Source: Rothia terrae (GTDB lineage Bacteria; Actinomycetota; Actinomycetes; Actinomycetales; Micrococcaceae). From it: a stretch of DNA of 64,000 nt. The position numbers were made by a program, and so were the translations under genes. Where the stretch lies: contig NZ_JAAXPV010000001.1 in NCBI RefSeq assembly GCF_012396615.1, positions 124,001-188,000 of the forward strand. The letters run 5' to 3'. Below the pieces are notes generated by a model. It did no database searches. It was not told where the DNA came from and saw only the letters and a program-made list of their open reading frames with translations. Positions 17,519 to 26,185 of the stretch are shown here, one piece after another. Numbering within the stretch: the stretch's first letter is position 1; every line of letters starts with the position of its first letter.

Positions 17519-18010
17519 CTAGCCCAGGTTTTTATACCGCATTGCTCTTCGCGCTTCGAGGTTATCTTGACGCTCACGCAATGCTTGGCGTTTGTCGTAG
17601 TCGCGCTTACCGGTGGCAAGAGCGATTTCAACTTTTGCTCGACCATTAGAAAAGTAGAGTTTGAGGGGAACAACGGTGTAGCCGCTTTCCCTCAGCTTTT
17701 GGTCAATCTTATTAATTTCAGTGCGGTGCATCAGTAGCTTGCGACGGCGCCTGGCTGCGTGGTTTGTCCACGAGCCGCGTCCGTACTCGGCGATATGAAT
17801 GCCTTCAAGCCACAGTTCACCGTTATAGGTTTGGCAAAATCCGTCGGTTATAGAGGCCCCGCCATCTCGTAGCGATTTAACCTCTGTCCCCATTAATACT
17901 AAGCCAGCTTCCCACGTGTCTACGATATTGTAGTTGTGGCGTGCCTTCTTATTTTGAGCGATGATGTGATTATTCGGGTCTTTTGTGCCCGCTTTTTTCT
18001 TCTGTGCCAT
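17519..18010 (-). CDS. smpB: SsrA-binding protein
   Basis: A 163-residue tmRNA partner for trans-translation. The OB-fold core is recognisable (ARHNYNIVDTWEAGLVLMGTEVKSLRDG, GSWTNHAARRRRKLLMH) and so is the basic C-terminal tail (KRDYDKRQALRERQDNLEARRAMRYK). It is 22 bases downstream of prfB with no genes between, an unusual arrangement for actinobacteria, where ftsE and ftsX usually intervene. Confidence 0.95.
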   Translation of the reverse strand: MAQKKKAGTKDPNNHIIAQNKKARHNYNIVDTWEAGLVLMGTEVKSLRDGGASITDGFCQTYNGELWLEGIHIAEYGRGSWTNHAARRRRKLLMHRTEINKIDQKLRESGYTVVPLKLYFSNGRAKVEIALATGKRDYDKRQALRERQDNLEARRAMRYKNLG

Positions 18011-18032
18011 CTTTTCCTTCTAAATTCTGTCT

Positions 18033-19145
18033 CTACGCTTCGTTGCGAGAAGCTGCTCGCCAGCGAATACCGGCATCAATAAAACCATCTAGAGCCCCGT
18101 CAAACACCGATTGCGGGTTGCCTTCTTCGTAGTTGGTTCGCAGGTCTTTAACCATCTGGTAAGGGTTGAGCACGTAGGAGCGCATCTGGTCTCCCCACGA
18201 GGCTTTCACATCGCCCGCAAGCTCTTTTTTCTTTGCGTCCTCTTGCTCCTTACGCAGCAACAATAGGCGCGATTGCAAAACGCGTAAAGCAGCTGCGCGG
18301 TTTTGAATCTGCGATTTTTCGTTCTGCATGGAGACCACGATGCCGGTGGGAATGTGCGTCATTCTAACGGCAGAGTCGGTGGTGTTGACGGACTGACCGC
18401 CGGGCCCCGATGAGCGGAAAACATCAACTTTAAGCTCCGATTCGGGGATTTCGATTGCTTCCGTTCCTTCAATCAGAGGAATGACTTCGACAGCAGCAAA
18501 GGACGTCATGCGTTTACCTTGGCTGTTGAAAGGCGAAATGCGCACCAGTCGGTGGGTACCCGCTTCAATGGAGAGCCGCCCAAAAGCGTAAGGGGCCTGT
18601 ACCTCAAAAGTCGCTGACTTAATACCGGCTTCTTCAGCATAGGACGTATCAAGTACCTGGGTTGGGTAGTTATTTTTCTCAGCCCACCGCAAGTACATGC
18701 GCAGTAGGGTCTCCGCAAAATCAGCCGCGTCCACGCCGCCAGCACCCGAACGGATGGTCACCACAGCTTCGCGCTGATCGTATTCGCCCGAGAGCAAGGT
18801 GACAATTTCAAGTTCTGCCAGCACTTTGCTGATATCGCGAAGCTCAACTTCAGCTTCGGTCAGCATTTCAGGGGCGTCCTCAGCATCAGCGAGCTCCACC
18901 ATAACCTCAAGGTCATCGATGCGTGACTTGAGTGTTTCTAACCGTTCCAGTTCGCTTTGCTGGCGCGAAAGCTGTGAGGTAACTTTCTGAGCTTGATCGG
19001 GGTTATCCCATAGGTCTGGCGCGTTGGCAGCCTCAGAAAGTTCCGCTATGGATGCCTTGATGGCATCAACATTCGACACCTCTTCAATAGATGAATAGGT
19101 GGAACGTAAGGTCTTAATTTCAGCGGAAAAATCGATAGAAGCCAT
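18033..19145 (-). CDS. prfB: Peptide chain release factor 2
   Basis: A 370-residue class I release factor recognising UGA and UAA. The catalytic GGQ loop is intact ([17 protein letters not shown]), and so is the SPF stop-codon-recognition motif ([15 protein letters not shown]). The reading frame is continuous, with no programmed frameshift as in E. coli. It is probably co-transcribed with smpB. Confidence 0.96.
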   Translation of the reverse strand: MASIDFSAEIKTLRSTYSSIEEVSNVDAIKASIAELSEAANAPDLWDNPDQAQKVTSQLSRQQSELERLETLKSRIDDLEVMVELADAEDAPEMLTEAEVELRDISKVLAELEIVTLLSGEYDQREAVVTIRSGAGGVDAADFAETLLRMYLRWAEKNNYPTQVLDTSYAEEAGIKSATFEVQAPYAFGRLSIEAGTHRLVRISPFNSQGKRMTSFAAVEVIPLIEGTEAIEIPESELKVDVFRSSGPGGQSVNTTDSAVRMTHIPTGIVVSMQNEKSQIQNRAAALRVLQSRLLLLRKEQEDAKKKELAGDVKASWGDQMRSYVLNPYQMVKDLRTNYEEGNPQSVFDGALDGFIDAGIRWRAASRNEA

Positions 19146-19246
19146 GACTATTAACCCTATCGGATAAATGCTGAACTATGCGAGCTTTCAGGCGTGAGCG
19201 CCCTCAAACTACCGGTTTTTACGCTGTGAGCGCGAGAGAGTAACGC

Positions 19247-19714
19247 TTACTGGTTGACGGTGATGCGAGCGCTACTTTCAACGCTGATAGGCACCCCGTT
19301 GGGCACGATAAAGGATACCAGCGGTGGATGAGCAACTGCGGCTAAGCCCACCTGAGCGGTTGACGTATCAGAAATGCCGGTGGGCGCTACCAGCTGAAGA
19401 CCGTCGAATTCTGCGTAGGCACCAGTTTGAGCGAGGAATTCCTGCGATGTACCTGAAACCTTTTCGCTCGTGAGTACAGGGGTTGGACGCTTGCCGCGCT
19501 CCCCTTGCAGCCCGGCAAAATTCTGCACGGCAGAGGATGCGGTCTGATCAGCCAGCGCCTGCAACTTTTGTTTTTCGAGATAGACGCCGGTAACACCTGT
19601 AACAACGGAAGCAACCAGCAAAAGAATCGCGCACAGTCCAATAAGCAGCAATAAAATACTGCCCTGGTCTTTTGGCTCATCTGCGGGGAGCTTTTGAGTG
19701 AGTTTAACGATCAT
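19247..19714 (-). CDS. Tad pilus-associated TadG-like protein
   Basis: A 155-residue protein with one N-terminal membrane segment (GSILLLLIGLCAILLLVASVVTGV) and an extracytoplasmic domain, resembling mycobacterial Rv3654c-like proteins at the end of Tad operons. It overlaps the preceding TadE-like gene by 4 bases and is the last gene of the operon. The segment starts DQGSILLLL, like a prepilin-like cleavage region but without the usual Glu at +5. The exact role is unknown. Confidence 0.65.
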   Translation of the reverse strand: MIVKLTQKLPADEPKDQGSILLLLIGLCAILLLVASVVTGVTGVYLEKQKLQALADQTASSAVQNFAGLQGERGKRPTPVLTSEKVSGTSQEFLAQTGAYAEFDGLQLVAPTGISDTSTAQVGLAAVAHPPLVSFIVPNGVPISVESSARITVNQ

Positions 19715-20187
19715 CTGTATTTGCCTCCCCAGCTGGTCGCAGAGGAATGAAGTTCAGCAAAACCGCCCGGAGCTATCCACGGAATCACCGGCAAGGTAGC
19801 TTGCACCGTTACATCTACACGAATGGGCGACTGATCAGAACAGCCACCATCACAGCTCATACTCACTGACATATTTTCGGGAGCAACCTTGAAATCTGCG
19901 GCGGCAAGTTGCGCAGCCCCAGTCAAGCCTTGCGAGGTAATCTGATCTCGCGGAGTGGATGCAACTAACTGCACCGCCTGCTGACTTGCAGCATTGGCTG
20001 CCAACGCGGCGGACTGGACCTGAAATACTGCCAGCAAAAAATAAACCGTGGGAATCATAAGCATCAACCCCAGCACCACGAACTCAATCATGGCATTGCC
20101 AGCCTCCGCATCTTCTCCGCATCGCGCTTGCTCTCCGCTGAGCTGTTGAGCACTGGATGTGTTATCGCTGCAAAGCTGCATGACCAC
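19711..20187 (-). CDS. TadE-like pseudopilin
   Basis: A 158-residue protein with a TadE-type class III prepilin signature (EAGNAMIEFVVLGLMLMIPTVYFLLAVFQV; Gly followed by Glu at +5). The mature part carries a Cys pair (SCDGGC). It probably forms a minor pilin of the Tad machine after cleavage by a prepilin peptidase that is not in this window. Its 5' end overlaps the neighbouring gene by 26 bases; a start at an internal ATG near 20181 is possible. Confidence 0.72.
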   Translation of the reverse strand: MVMQLCSDNTSSAQQLSGEQARCGEDAEAGNAMIEFVVLGLMLMIPTVYFLLAVFQVQSAALAANAASQQAVQLVASTPRDQITSQGLTGAAQLAAADFKVAPENMSVSMSCDGGCSDQSPIRVDVTVQATLPVIPWIAPGGFAELHSSATSWGGKYR

Positions 20188-20557
20188 TCACCGTCAAAGT
20201 ATGTGGAACCCCAAACGGGCCAATAATAGGCAAAGGAGCATTAACCCGCATCTCAAGCATCTGGACGCCGCCGTGGTTCACGACCTGATAACTCACCTCG
20301 GTCGTTCCACCCACCGGCAGATTGTCATCAAGTAACTGACGGGTTCTCACAGCACCATCCTCATAACTCCTATCAAGCAAAGTCCCATACCTAGCGCCGG
20401 AGGCCGCCGCGTCCACCATCATATTGCGGGTATACAGCACAAAAGCTACCTGCAATACACCCGCAAACAGCAGAACAACCAGCCCAATCACCATCACAAA
20501 TTCGGCAGTGGCGTTACCCGCTTCTGCCGAATTCGAGGATTTCGATGGATTAACCAC
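20162..20557 (-). CDS. TadE-like pseudopilin
   Basis: A 131-residue protein with the TadE motif (EAGNATAEFVMVIGLVVLLFAGVLQVAF) near residues 11-40, then an extracellular part beginning with MMVDAAASGARYG, typical of TadE. The start is GTG at 20557, 4 bases after the 67-residue pilin-like gene. It is a likely minor pilin in the same operon. Confidence 0.75.
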   Translation of the reverse strand: MVNPSKSSNSAEAGNATAEFVMVIGLVVLLFAGVLQVAFVLYTRNMMVDAAASGARYGTLLDRSYEDGAVRTRQLLDDNLPVGGTTEVSYQVVNHGGVQMLEMRVNAPLPIIGPFGVPHTLTVSGHAALQR

Positions 20558-20561
20558 AGAA

Positions 20562-20765
20562 CTAGCCGCTCACCTTAGCCATAGCGTTCTGGAACATTGC
20601 CACCAGCGCATCCTGAGCAACGACCAGCAAGGCAGCTACAAGGATCGCTGTCATCATGGTAATCATGACCCAGCCGGGAACATCGCCGCGCTCGCTATCA
20701 TCATCCGTAGCCAAGAAAGCGAAGAAACGGGCTACGAATACCTGAAGCATCAGAAGGATTTTCAT
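20562..20765 (-). CDS. Small Flp-pilin-like membrane protein (candidate major pilin)
   Basis: A 67-residue protein with a charged/Gly junction (DDDSERGDVPG) followed by a hydrophobic helix (WVMITMMTAILVAALLVVAQ) and a short C-terminal tail. Size, position between tadC and the TadE genes, and hydrophobic layout suggest the Flp/DUF4244-type pilin subunit. The Glu at +5 expected of Flp pilins is not obvious, so this is tentative. GAAAGG lies upstream of the ATG. Confidence 0.6.
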   Translation of the reverse strand: MKILLMLQVFVARFFAFLATDDDSERGDVPGWVMITMMTAILVAALLVVAQDALVAMFQNAMAKVSG

Positions 20766-20801
20766 GGTTATTTACCTTTCGATAATGGATGTGTGTAGAC
20801 G

Positions 20802-21734
20802 TCACAGATTGATCTGTAACAGCGAAATTCCGGGGAAAATCGCAAAAACCACTGTGAGTGGAAGAATAAAAAATACGACGGGGACCATCATGGCAATCTC
20901 TTTCTTGCCGGCGGCTTCCATGAGTTCTCGTTTAGCAGCATCACGAACATCTTGAGCTTGAGCCCTGAGGACGTCCGAGAGCGGCGTGCCGCGTTCAATA
21001 GCGACAACGATGCCATCTACGAATCTTGCAAGCGCTGCAACAGATGTACGCTGCGAAAATTCTTGTAAGGCAGGAACAAGACCATCACCGGCTCTTGTTT
21101 GAGCCAGAATCTTATTGAACTCGGTAGAGAGCTCACCGGAGGAAACTCTGCACACACGCTCCAATGCTGCAACAGCAGACTCACCGGCAGTCACCGATAA
21201 AGCCATCAATTCAGCGAGCGCAGGGAACTCGGTCAGCATCTGCTTCTCACGTTTTTTGATGGTCTGAGTCAGCCAGTAATCTCGAGCCAAGAAACCGGTA
21301 ACAGCGCAAGCTACTGACAAAATCAATGCTCCTGCGACGGAGACTCGCCCCTGTATCGCTGCCAGACCCAATAAAGCCACAGAAGCTATGAAGGCGATAA
21401 AGCCCCACACCACTTGTTCCGCGCGGTAATCAGCGGTGGTCTTAGGTAGATTCGCCTGTTCTAGCCGCTTCTCTAGCAGATGCGTATTAGCTGATGTTTT
21501 GTTCAGCTTAGAGACGGCATCTGTAATGAACGGCAATAACAGCTCATAGAACCCATCCCACATACCTTTGGGGTTAGTTTTAGTCTCTTCTAAAAGAGAT
21601 GCCTGCAATTCTGACGACCGCATATATGGTGCGATTCGGTCACTGAAGTTCAGGGTTCGAACGGCCTTCACACTTTGAAAAACCAGCCATAGACCGCTTG
21701 CCAGAATCAGCCCAATAATGATGGTCCAGTTCAT
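20802..21734 (-). CDS. Tad pilus assembly protein TadC (type II secretion F domain)
   Basis: A 310-residue polytopic membrane protein with the T2SSF/GspF domain (LAELMALSVTAGESAVAALERV, RGTPLSDVLRAQAQDVRDAAKRELMEAAGKKEIAMMVPVVF) and hydrophobic segments at both ends. It is an inner-membrane platform for the pilus motor. Its start overlaps the tadB stop by 4 bases. Confidence 0.87.
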   Translation of the reverse strand: MNWTIIIGLILASGLWLVFQSVKAVRTLNFSDRIAPYMRSSELQASLLEETKTNPKGMWDGFYELLLPFITDAVSKLNKTSANTHLLEKRLEQANLPKTTADYRAEQVVWGFIAFIASVALLGLAAIQGRVSVAGALILSVACAVTGFLARDYWLTQTIKKREKQMLTEFPALAELMALSVTAGESAVAALERVCRVSSGELSTEFNKILAQTRAGDGLVPALQEFSQRTSVAALARFVDGIVVAIERGTPLSDVLRAQAQDVRDAAKRELMEAAGKKEIAMMVPVVFFILPLTVVFAIFPGISLLQINL

Positions 21735-22585
21735 GCCAGCACTCGTTTCTCTTGCGGTAATGCACCGAGTTTTAACATGAGCACGTACGCGAAGATGGTG
21801 ACAGTAAGACCGCCTAGCATGACCACAAAGCCGGCAAAAGAGTTATAGATTTGTACAGTTCCCGGTTGTGTTGCCATCAGACAAAGAATGAGCCACGGCG
21901 CAAAAGAAGCTAGACGCGCCGCGTTCACTGTCCATGACTGGCGCGCTTCAAGCTCTGAGCGGGTTCTCGCGCTCTCTCGAAGGAACTCACTCAAGGTACC
22001 TAGCAACCGTCCAAGATCTGTACCGCCCACTTCACGAGTTACCTTGAGAGCTTCGATGATGTTATCTGCGGTGGGATCGGAAAGTCGGTCTTTCAAACGG
22101 TTCAGGGAAGACACAAATTCACCGCTTGCCCGATAATCGCGGGAGAAAACCTCAAAAGCCGGACGCAGGGGTTCAGGCCCGCGATACTGCAACTGCATGA
22201 GAGCTTCTGGGAGTGAAAGACCTGCACGGATAGCTGAGCGAAGATGATCAACGACATCTGGCCACAGCTCACGAATCTGCGCCTGACGCTTGTTTGCGCG
22301 CCACCCAATAATCAGCCGTGGCAGGATGATTCCCACGAGAAACAGGAGCAACGCAAGATTATAGAGACCTGTCGCAGCCAAAGTCAGCAGGGCAATAATG
22401 ACTCCGCACATCACAGACATGGCGTAGAACAAGGACGGGCTAACCCTCTCAACCCCTGCTTGTTGAAGCAATGCCAGAGTTGGTGATGTATTTTTCGGCT
22501 TCTTCTCTCGCGTGGTCAACGGCCAGAAAGACCACCACACTAAGAAAGTACCTAACCCCGTCAATAATCCAACAAGGGCAATCAT
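21731..22585 (-). CDS. Tad pilus assembly protein TadB (type II secretion F domain)
   Basis: A 284-residue platform protein paralogous to TadC. The F-domain core is LWPDVVDHLRSAIRAGLSLPEALMQLQYRGPEPLRPAFEVF, with EVGGTDLGRLLGTLSEFLRE further on and hydrophobic segments at both ends. It overlaps tadA and tadC by 4 bases each, so translation is coupled. Confidence 0.87.
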   Translation of the reverse strand: MIALVGLLTGLGTFLVWWSFWPLTTREKKPKNTSPTLALLQQAGVERVSPSLFYAMSVMCGVIIALLTLAATGLYNLALLLFLVGIILPRLIIGWRANKRQAQIRELWPDVVDHLRSAIRAGLSLPEALMQLQYRGPEPLRPAFEVFSRDYRASGEFVSSLNRLKDRLSDPTADNIIEALKVTREVGGTDLGRLLGTLSEFLRESARTRSELEARQSWTVNAARLASFAPWLILCLMATQPGTVQIYNSFAGFVVMLGGLTVTIFAYVLMLKLGALPQEKRVLA

Positions 22586-23844
22586 TTCAACACCTCAGAG
22601 GTCAGCGAAGGCAACACTGCGTCTGCTCGGTAACCGGTGCGTTCAAACTTATATGCAGCGGGTAATTCTGATGCCACACATGTCAGCTGCCCTGATTCCA
22701 GCTGGAAAACCGTTGAAGTCTCGATGACATTGTTTTCCACGCGGTTGCCCAGAGCAACGATCTCAAGCACGCGGCGACGCCCCCTGCGGTCTCTTTGGCA
22801 GTGAACCACGAGATCGAAACAAGAAGCGACGGTCGGCACAACGAAGCTCGATGAAATATTCTCGCCCGCTAACAAGGGCAGGGTGCAAATCTTGGTGATG
22901 GCATCTCGCGCTGAGTTTGCGTGGATGGTTCCCATTCCGGGCAGTCCAGAATTCAGAGCAATCAGCATGTCTAGAGATTCTGCTTCACGAACCTCACCGA
23001 TCAGCATACGGTCGGGGCGCATACGCAAAGCTTCTTTGACCAACCGACGCAGTGGGATTTCACCCTTGCCTTCAAGGTTGGGCTGTCGGCACTGCATTCC
23101 AACGACATCGCGTAGCGGTACATTCAACTCAAAAATTTCTTCACAGGTCACCACACGTTCACGAGCGCCAATTGATGCTGATAAACAGTTCAACATGGTT
23201 GTCTTTCCGGCTTGGGTAGCGCCGGAAACAAGAATATTCAGACCGCTTGCCACTGCCGCGTCCAAAAATGTTGCCGCTTCTTTGCTCAAAGAACCAAGGG
23301 TTACCAGGTCATCAAGTCGACGGGCACGGGCAATGAATTTACGAATGTTGACCGACCAGTGCTTACGGGTGACGTCAGGGATTACTACGTGAAGGCGAGA
23401 CCCATCAGGTAGAGACGCGTCTACGAAGGGGCTTGAGAGGTCCAGGCGACGGCCAGAAGATTTGAGCATACGCTCCACCAGGTAACGCACCTGCTCGTGG
23501 GTGAGTGAAAGCCCTGTGAGTTCTGACTCCCCTGCTCGCGCAACAAAAACTTCGTGAGGAGAGTTAATCCAAATTTCTTCAACGGTGGGATCGTCAAGAT
23601 ACTGCTGGAGCTCGCCAAAACCACAGATAGAGTCGATCAGCCAACGCTGAGCGTTCACCAAGTTATCGATCAGCGGCAGGGCGCCCTTGATCATTCTTTT
23701 TTCATAGTCGGCAAGTGCTGTATCGATAAGCTTCTTTGCCTGTTCGGTATCAGTCAGCGGGTCGATACCACTTTGACGGATGAGCTCACGCACCTCGTTT
23801 TCAACAAGGCGGTAACCTTGACGGGCTTCTTGTGTAGTAGCCAA
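22582..23844 (-). CDS. Tad/CpaF-type secretion ATPase TadA
   Basis: A hexameric ATPase powering Tad pilus assembly. Walker A is GATQAGKTTMLN; the Asp box reads VTCEEIFEL; Walker B is RMLIGEVREAESLD; the His box is GTIHANSARDA. TTG at 23844 is preferred because AAGGGG precedes it by 5 bases and gives a 420-residue protein of family length starting ATTQEARQGYRLVENEV. The frame is open to 24102, but that extension looks non-coding. It is first gene of a seven-gene operon with overlaps. Confidence 0.9.
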   Translation of the reverse strand: MATTQEARQGYRLVENEVRELIRQSGIDPLTDTEQAKKLIDTALADYEKRMIKGALPLIDNLVNAQRWLIDSICGFGELQQYLDDPTVEEIWINSPHEVFVARAGESELTGLSLTHEQVRYLVERMLKSSGRRLDLSSPFVDASLPDGSRLHVVIPDVTRKHWSVNIRKFIARARRLDDLVTLGSLSKEAATFLDAAVASGLNILVSGATQAGKTTMLNCLSASIGARERVVTCEEIFELNVPLRDVVGMQCRQPNLEGKGEIPLRRLVKEALRMRPDRMLIGEVREAESLDMLIALNSGLPGMGTIHANSARDAITKICTLPLLAGENISSSFVVPTVASCFDLVVHCQRDRRGRRRVLEIVALGNRVENNVIETSTVFQLESGQLTCVASELPAAYKFERTGYRADAVLPSLTSEVLK

Positions 23845-23915
23845 GGCTACCCCTTTCTTGATGTGTGGTTCGCGAAGTGGTTCCCCCGTTGCGTTATGCA
23901 ACCTGGTGATTTCTG

Positions 23916-23945
23916 AAGATAGTCGACAATCTCTCAAGATTTCAA
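23916..23945 (-). promoter_or_regulatory. Candidate promoter of the Tad operon
   Basis: On the minus strand TTGAAA, 18 bases, TATCTT. This gives a leader of about 65 bases before the tadA TTG start. By eye only. Confidence 0.4.
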
Positions 23946-23962
23946 TCGCCCAATTTCTTGCC

Positions 23963-23971
23963 TGTGGATAA
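23963..23971 (-). promoter_or_regulatory. DnaA-box sequence upstream of Tad operon
   Basis: Perfect TTATCCACA on the minus strand, in the Tad upstream region just ahead of the candidate -35. Confidence 0.4.
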
Positions 23972-24152
23972 CTTGGCCGATGTAACCCATTTAGTGATTT
24001 ACAAACTTTAACTACCGCAAGGTAACAGACGTTTGACCTATCGGTACTTTTCAGTAACTTAACGCCTCTTCCTACCGGGTCGCTGTGTCCACATATCTGC
24101 ATGACCTACGTAACATTTAGAAATATCCCGCTTTGAGCCACTGCGCCACAGA

Positions 24153-24199
24153 TACAAAAAAGAGCGGTGCAGGACGTTGGTACGTCCTGCACCGCTCTT
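24153..24199 (-). terminator. Terminator of the galactan operon
   Basis: AAGAGCGGTGCAGGACGT (24160-24177) and ACGTCCTGCACCGCTCTT (24182-24199) form a perfect 18-bp stem with a 4-base loop and a T run on the minus strand. Confidence 0.95.
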
Positions 24200-24239
24200 G
24201 AGTAAGCTGTACTTGCCCTACGGGGCTTACTGATTTAAC

Positions 24240-25286
24240 TTACTGGTACTTCTGAATCTCAGAGGTCAAACGAGCCTTCTTCATGGTAAGTCGCTCAATC
24301 TCAGAATTCACGATCTCCAGCTTCTGCGGGTTCGACATCGCATCAAGCTCAGCCTGAGTCTCATCAGCAATGCCCAGCAACGCAACAGTTACAGGTTCAG
24401 AAGAACCAGCTGCAATCGCAGACTCAAGATCACGCTTATTGATAGCAAGGGTCTCAAGCTTCTGCTGAGCAACCAAAAGGTCGCCCTCATTGCGATGCTT
24501 CAAAGTGGTGCCAAGAGGCTGATCACGCATCACGTCAACCGCCTCCATAGCCTTACCGTCAAACTTCACATTGCCTTTTTCAAGCACAACGCCGCGATCG
24601 CAAATCTGTGACACCAGATCAAGGTCATGGCTAACTACCACAAGAGTTTTACCGGTGGCACACAGCTCCTTGATTTTCTTCAGACACTTCTTCTGGAAAG
24701 GCTCATCGCCCACCGCCAGAATCTCATCCACCAAGAAAATCTCAGGGTCAGTGTGAATCGCTACAGCAAACGCCAAGCGCAAGTACATACCGGATGAATA
24801 GAACTTCACCTCGGTATCGATAAAGTCACCAATTTCAGAGAAAGCAACGATTTCATCGAACAATGCATCGGTCTGTTCCTTGGACATACCAAGGATTGCA
24901 GCGTTCAGGTAGACGTTGTCGCGACCGGTGAGGTCCGGATGAAAACCCGCGCCCACCTCAATCAGACCAGCAATACGACCGCGCGTCAGGACGCTACCGC
25001 CGTCCGGTTGCATAACACCGGAGATGAGTTTGAGCATGGTTGATTTGCCCGAGCCATTATAGCCCAGCAACGCAACACGCTCGCCCTCACGAATGTTCAT
25101 AGAAACGCCGTTCAACGCGTTGAACTTCTCGCTCAAATCACCTTTACGCCCCTTGATGAGCCAGATAAAAGCTTCCTTCATGGAACGGGTATGGCGCAAC
25201 ACAAAACGCTTCACCAAATTCTCCACGCGAATAACGTCAGGAGCATCAGGTGAGACTGGGGGTAAATCAAAAATATCCAGTTTCAT
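24240..25286 (-). CDS. wzt: Galactan/polysaccharide ABC exporter, ATP-binding subunit (Wzt-like)
   Basis: A 348-residue ABC ATPase of the polysaccharide-export class, like mycobacterial Rv3781. Walker A is GYNGSGKST, the signature is YSSGMYLRLAFAVA and Walker B is EIFLVDE. The C-terminal 80 residues form a charged coiled-coil-like extension (QKLETLAINKRDLESAIAAG, EIERLTMKKARLTSEIQK). With Wzm it should move lipid-linked galactan across the membrane. It lies 2 bases after wzm and is last gene of the operon. Confidence 0.87.
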   Translation of the reverse strand: MKLDIFDLPPVSPDAPDVIRVENLVKRFVLRHTRSMKEAFIWLIKGRKGDLSEKFNALNGVSMNIREGERVALLGYNGSGKSTMLKLISGVMQPDGGSVLTRGRIAGLIEVGAGFHPDLTGRDNVYLNAAILGMSKEQTDALFDEIVAFSEIGDFIDTEVKFYSSGMYLRLAFAVAIHTDPEIFLVDEILAVGDEPFQKKCLKKIKELCATGKTLVVVSHDLDLVSQICDRGVVLEKGNVKFDGKAMEAVDVMRDQPLGTTLKHRNEGDLLVAQQKLETLAINKRDLESAIAAGSSEPVTVALLGIADETQAELDAMSNPQKLEIVNSEIERLTMKKARLTSEIQKYQ

Positions 25287-25288
25287 GA

Positions 25289-26185
25289 TTAGAGCTCCTG
25301 AGCGAAGTTGCCTTCAAATTTGCGGAAGAAGAAGTTGCTAATCAGCAACAACACGAGAGATACGGCAAAAGCGATAGGCACCCACACCGTCAAAAGGTGC
25401 GGGAACATATGCCAGTTACCTTCATTCAGCAAACCGAGCTGCTGCTCGGGGCTCAACGTTGGCTGCCAAAATGCATAATGGAAAAGCTCTACCGCCACAC
25501 TCAGCGGATTAGACATATAAATCTGCTCAATGTAGGGGAACTTAACCTCTCGCGCCACCATGGTCCATGAATACATCACAGGTGACAGCCAGGTTGCCAT
25601 CATCAAGAACATATCCACAAGATTCTCAGAATCTCGGAAGAAGACGTTTGCAACACCGAAAATCATGCCGGCAGCCAAGCCGAAGAGCATAATCAGCAGA
25701 ATGCCAACAATAATCGCGGCAATCTGCTTAAGATCAGGCGTCCACCCTACAAAAAGGCAGGCAACAATCAGCACCAAAATCTGAGGGAGGAAGTGAATAA
25801 TACCCACCCAAATTGTCGACAGAGAAAACAACTGCCTCGGCAGATAAATTTTCTTAATCAACGCACCGTTCACCACAAAAGCGCGGGCGCCGTTGCTAAA
25901 GCACTCCGAGAAGAAGTTGATGACGATGATGCCCGAAAACAAGTACACCGAGTAGTTATGCAGACCCTTTTCAAGACCCAAAAAAATACCCAGTGCCAAG
26001 TAGAACACCAGAAACTGAACTGCGGGCTTGATGTAAGACCAGACGATACCCAGCACTGAGCCTCGGTAACGAACCTGGATTTCCTTATCAACCAGCAGCT
26101 TCAGTAGATACCTGTTATTGAGAGCGTCTTTCAGCCCCCGGCCACGACCGGGGGCTGAAAACTCTCGATTCGCTAAATCACTCAT
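25289..26185 (-). CDS. wzm: Galactan/polysaccharide ABC exporter, permease subunit (Wzm-like)
   Basis: A 298-residue ABC-2 type permease with about six membrane segments and the motif VLGIVWSYIKPAVQFLVFYLALG, as in Wzm/TagG exporters and mycobacterial Rv3783. It pairs with the ATPase 2 bases downstream and overlaps the glfT2 stop by 4 bases. Confidence 0.88.
   Translation of the reverse strand: MSDLANREFSAPGRGRGLKDALNNRYLLKLLVDKEIQVRYRGSVLGIVWSYIKPAVQFLVFYLALGIFLGLEKGLHNYSVYLFSGIIVINFFSECFSNGARAFVVNGALIKKIYLPRQLFSLSTIWVGIIHFLPQILVLIVACLFVGWTPDLKQIAAIIVGILLIMLFGLAAGMIFGVANVFFRDSENLVDMFLMMATWLSPVMYSWTMVAREVKFPYIEQIYMSNPLSVAVELFHYAFWQPTLSPEQQLGLLNEGNWHMFPHLLTVWVPIAFAVSLVLLLISNFFFRKFEGNFAQEL

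Larger units (their letters stand above)
23845..24159. other. Gene-free region upstream of the Tad operon
   Basis: About 315 bases containing the candidate Tad promoter, a perfect DnaA-box sequence and, at its far edge, the terminator of the galactan operon. No further genes are evident. Confidence 0.6.
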
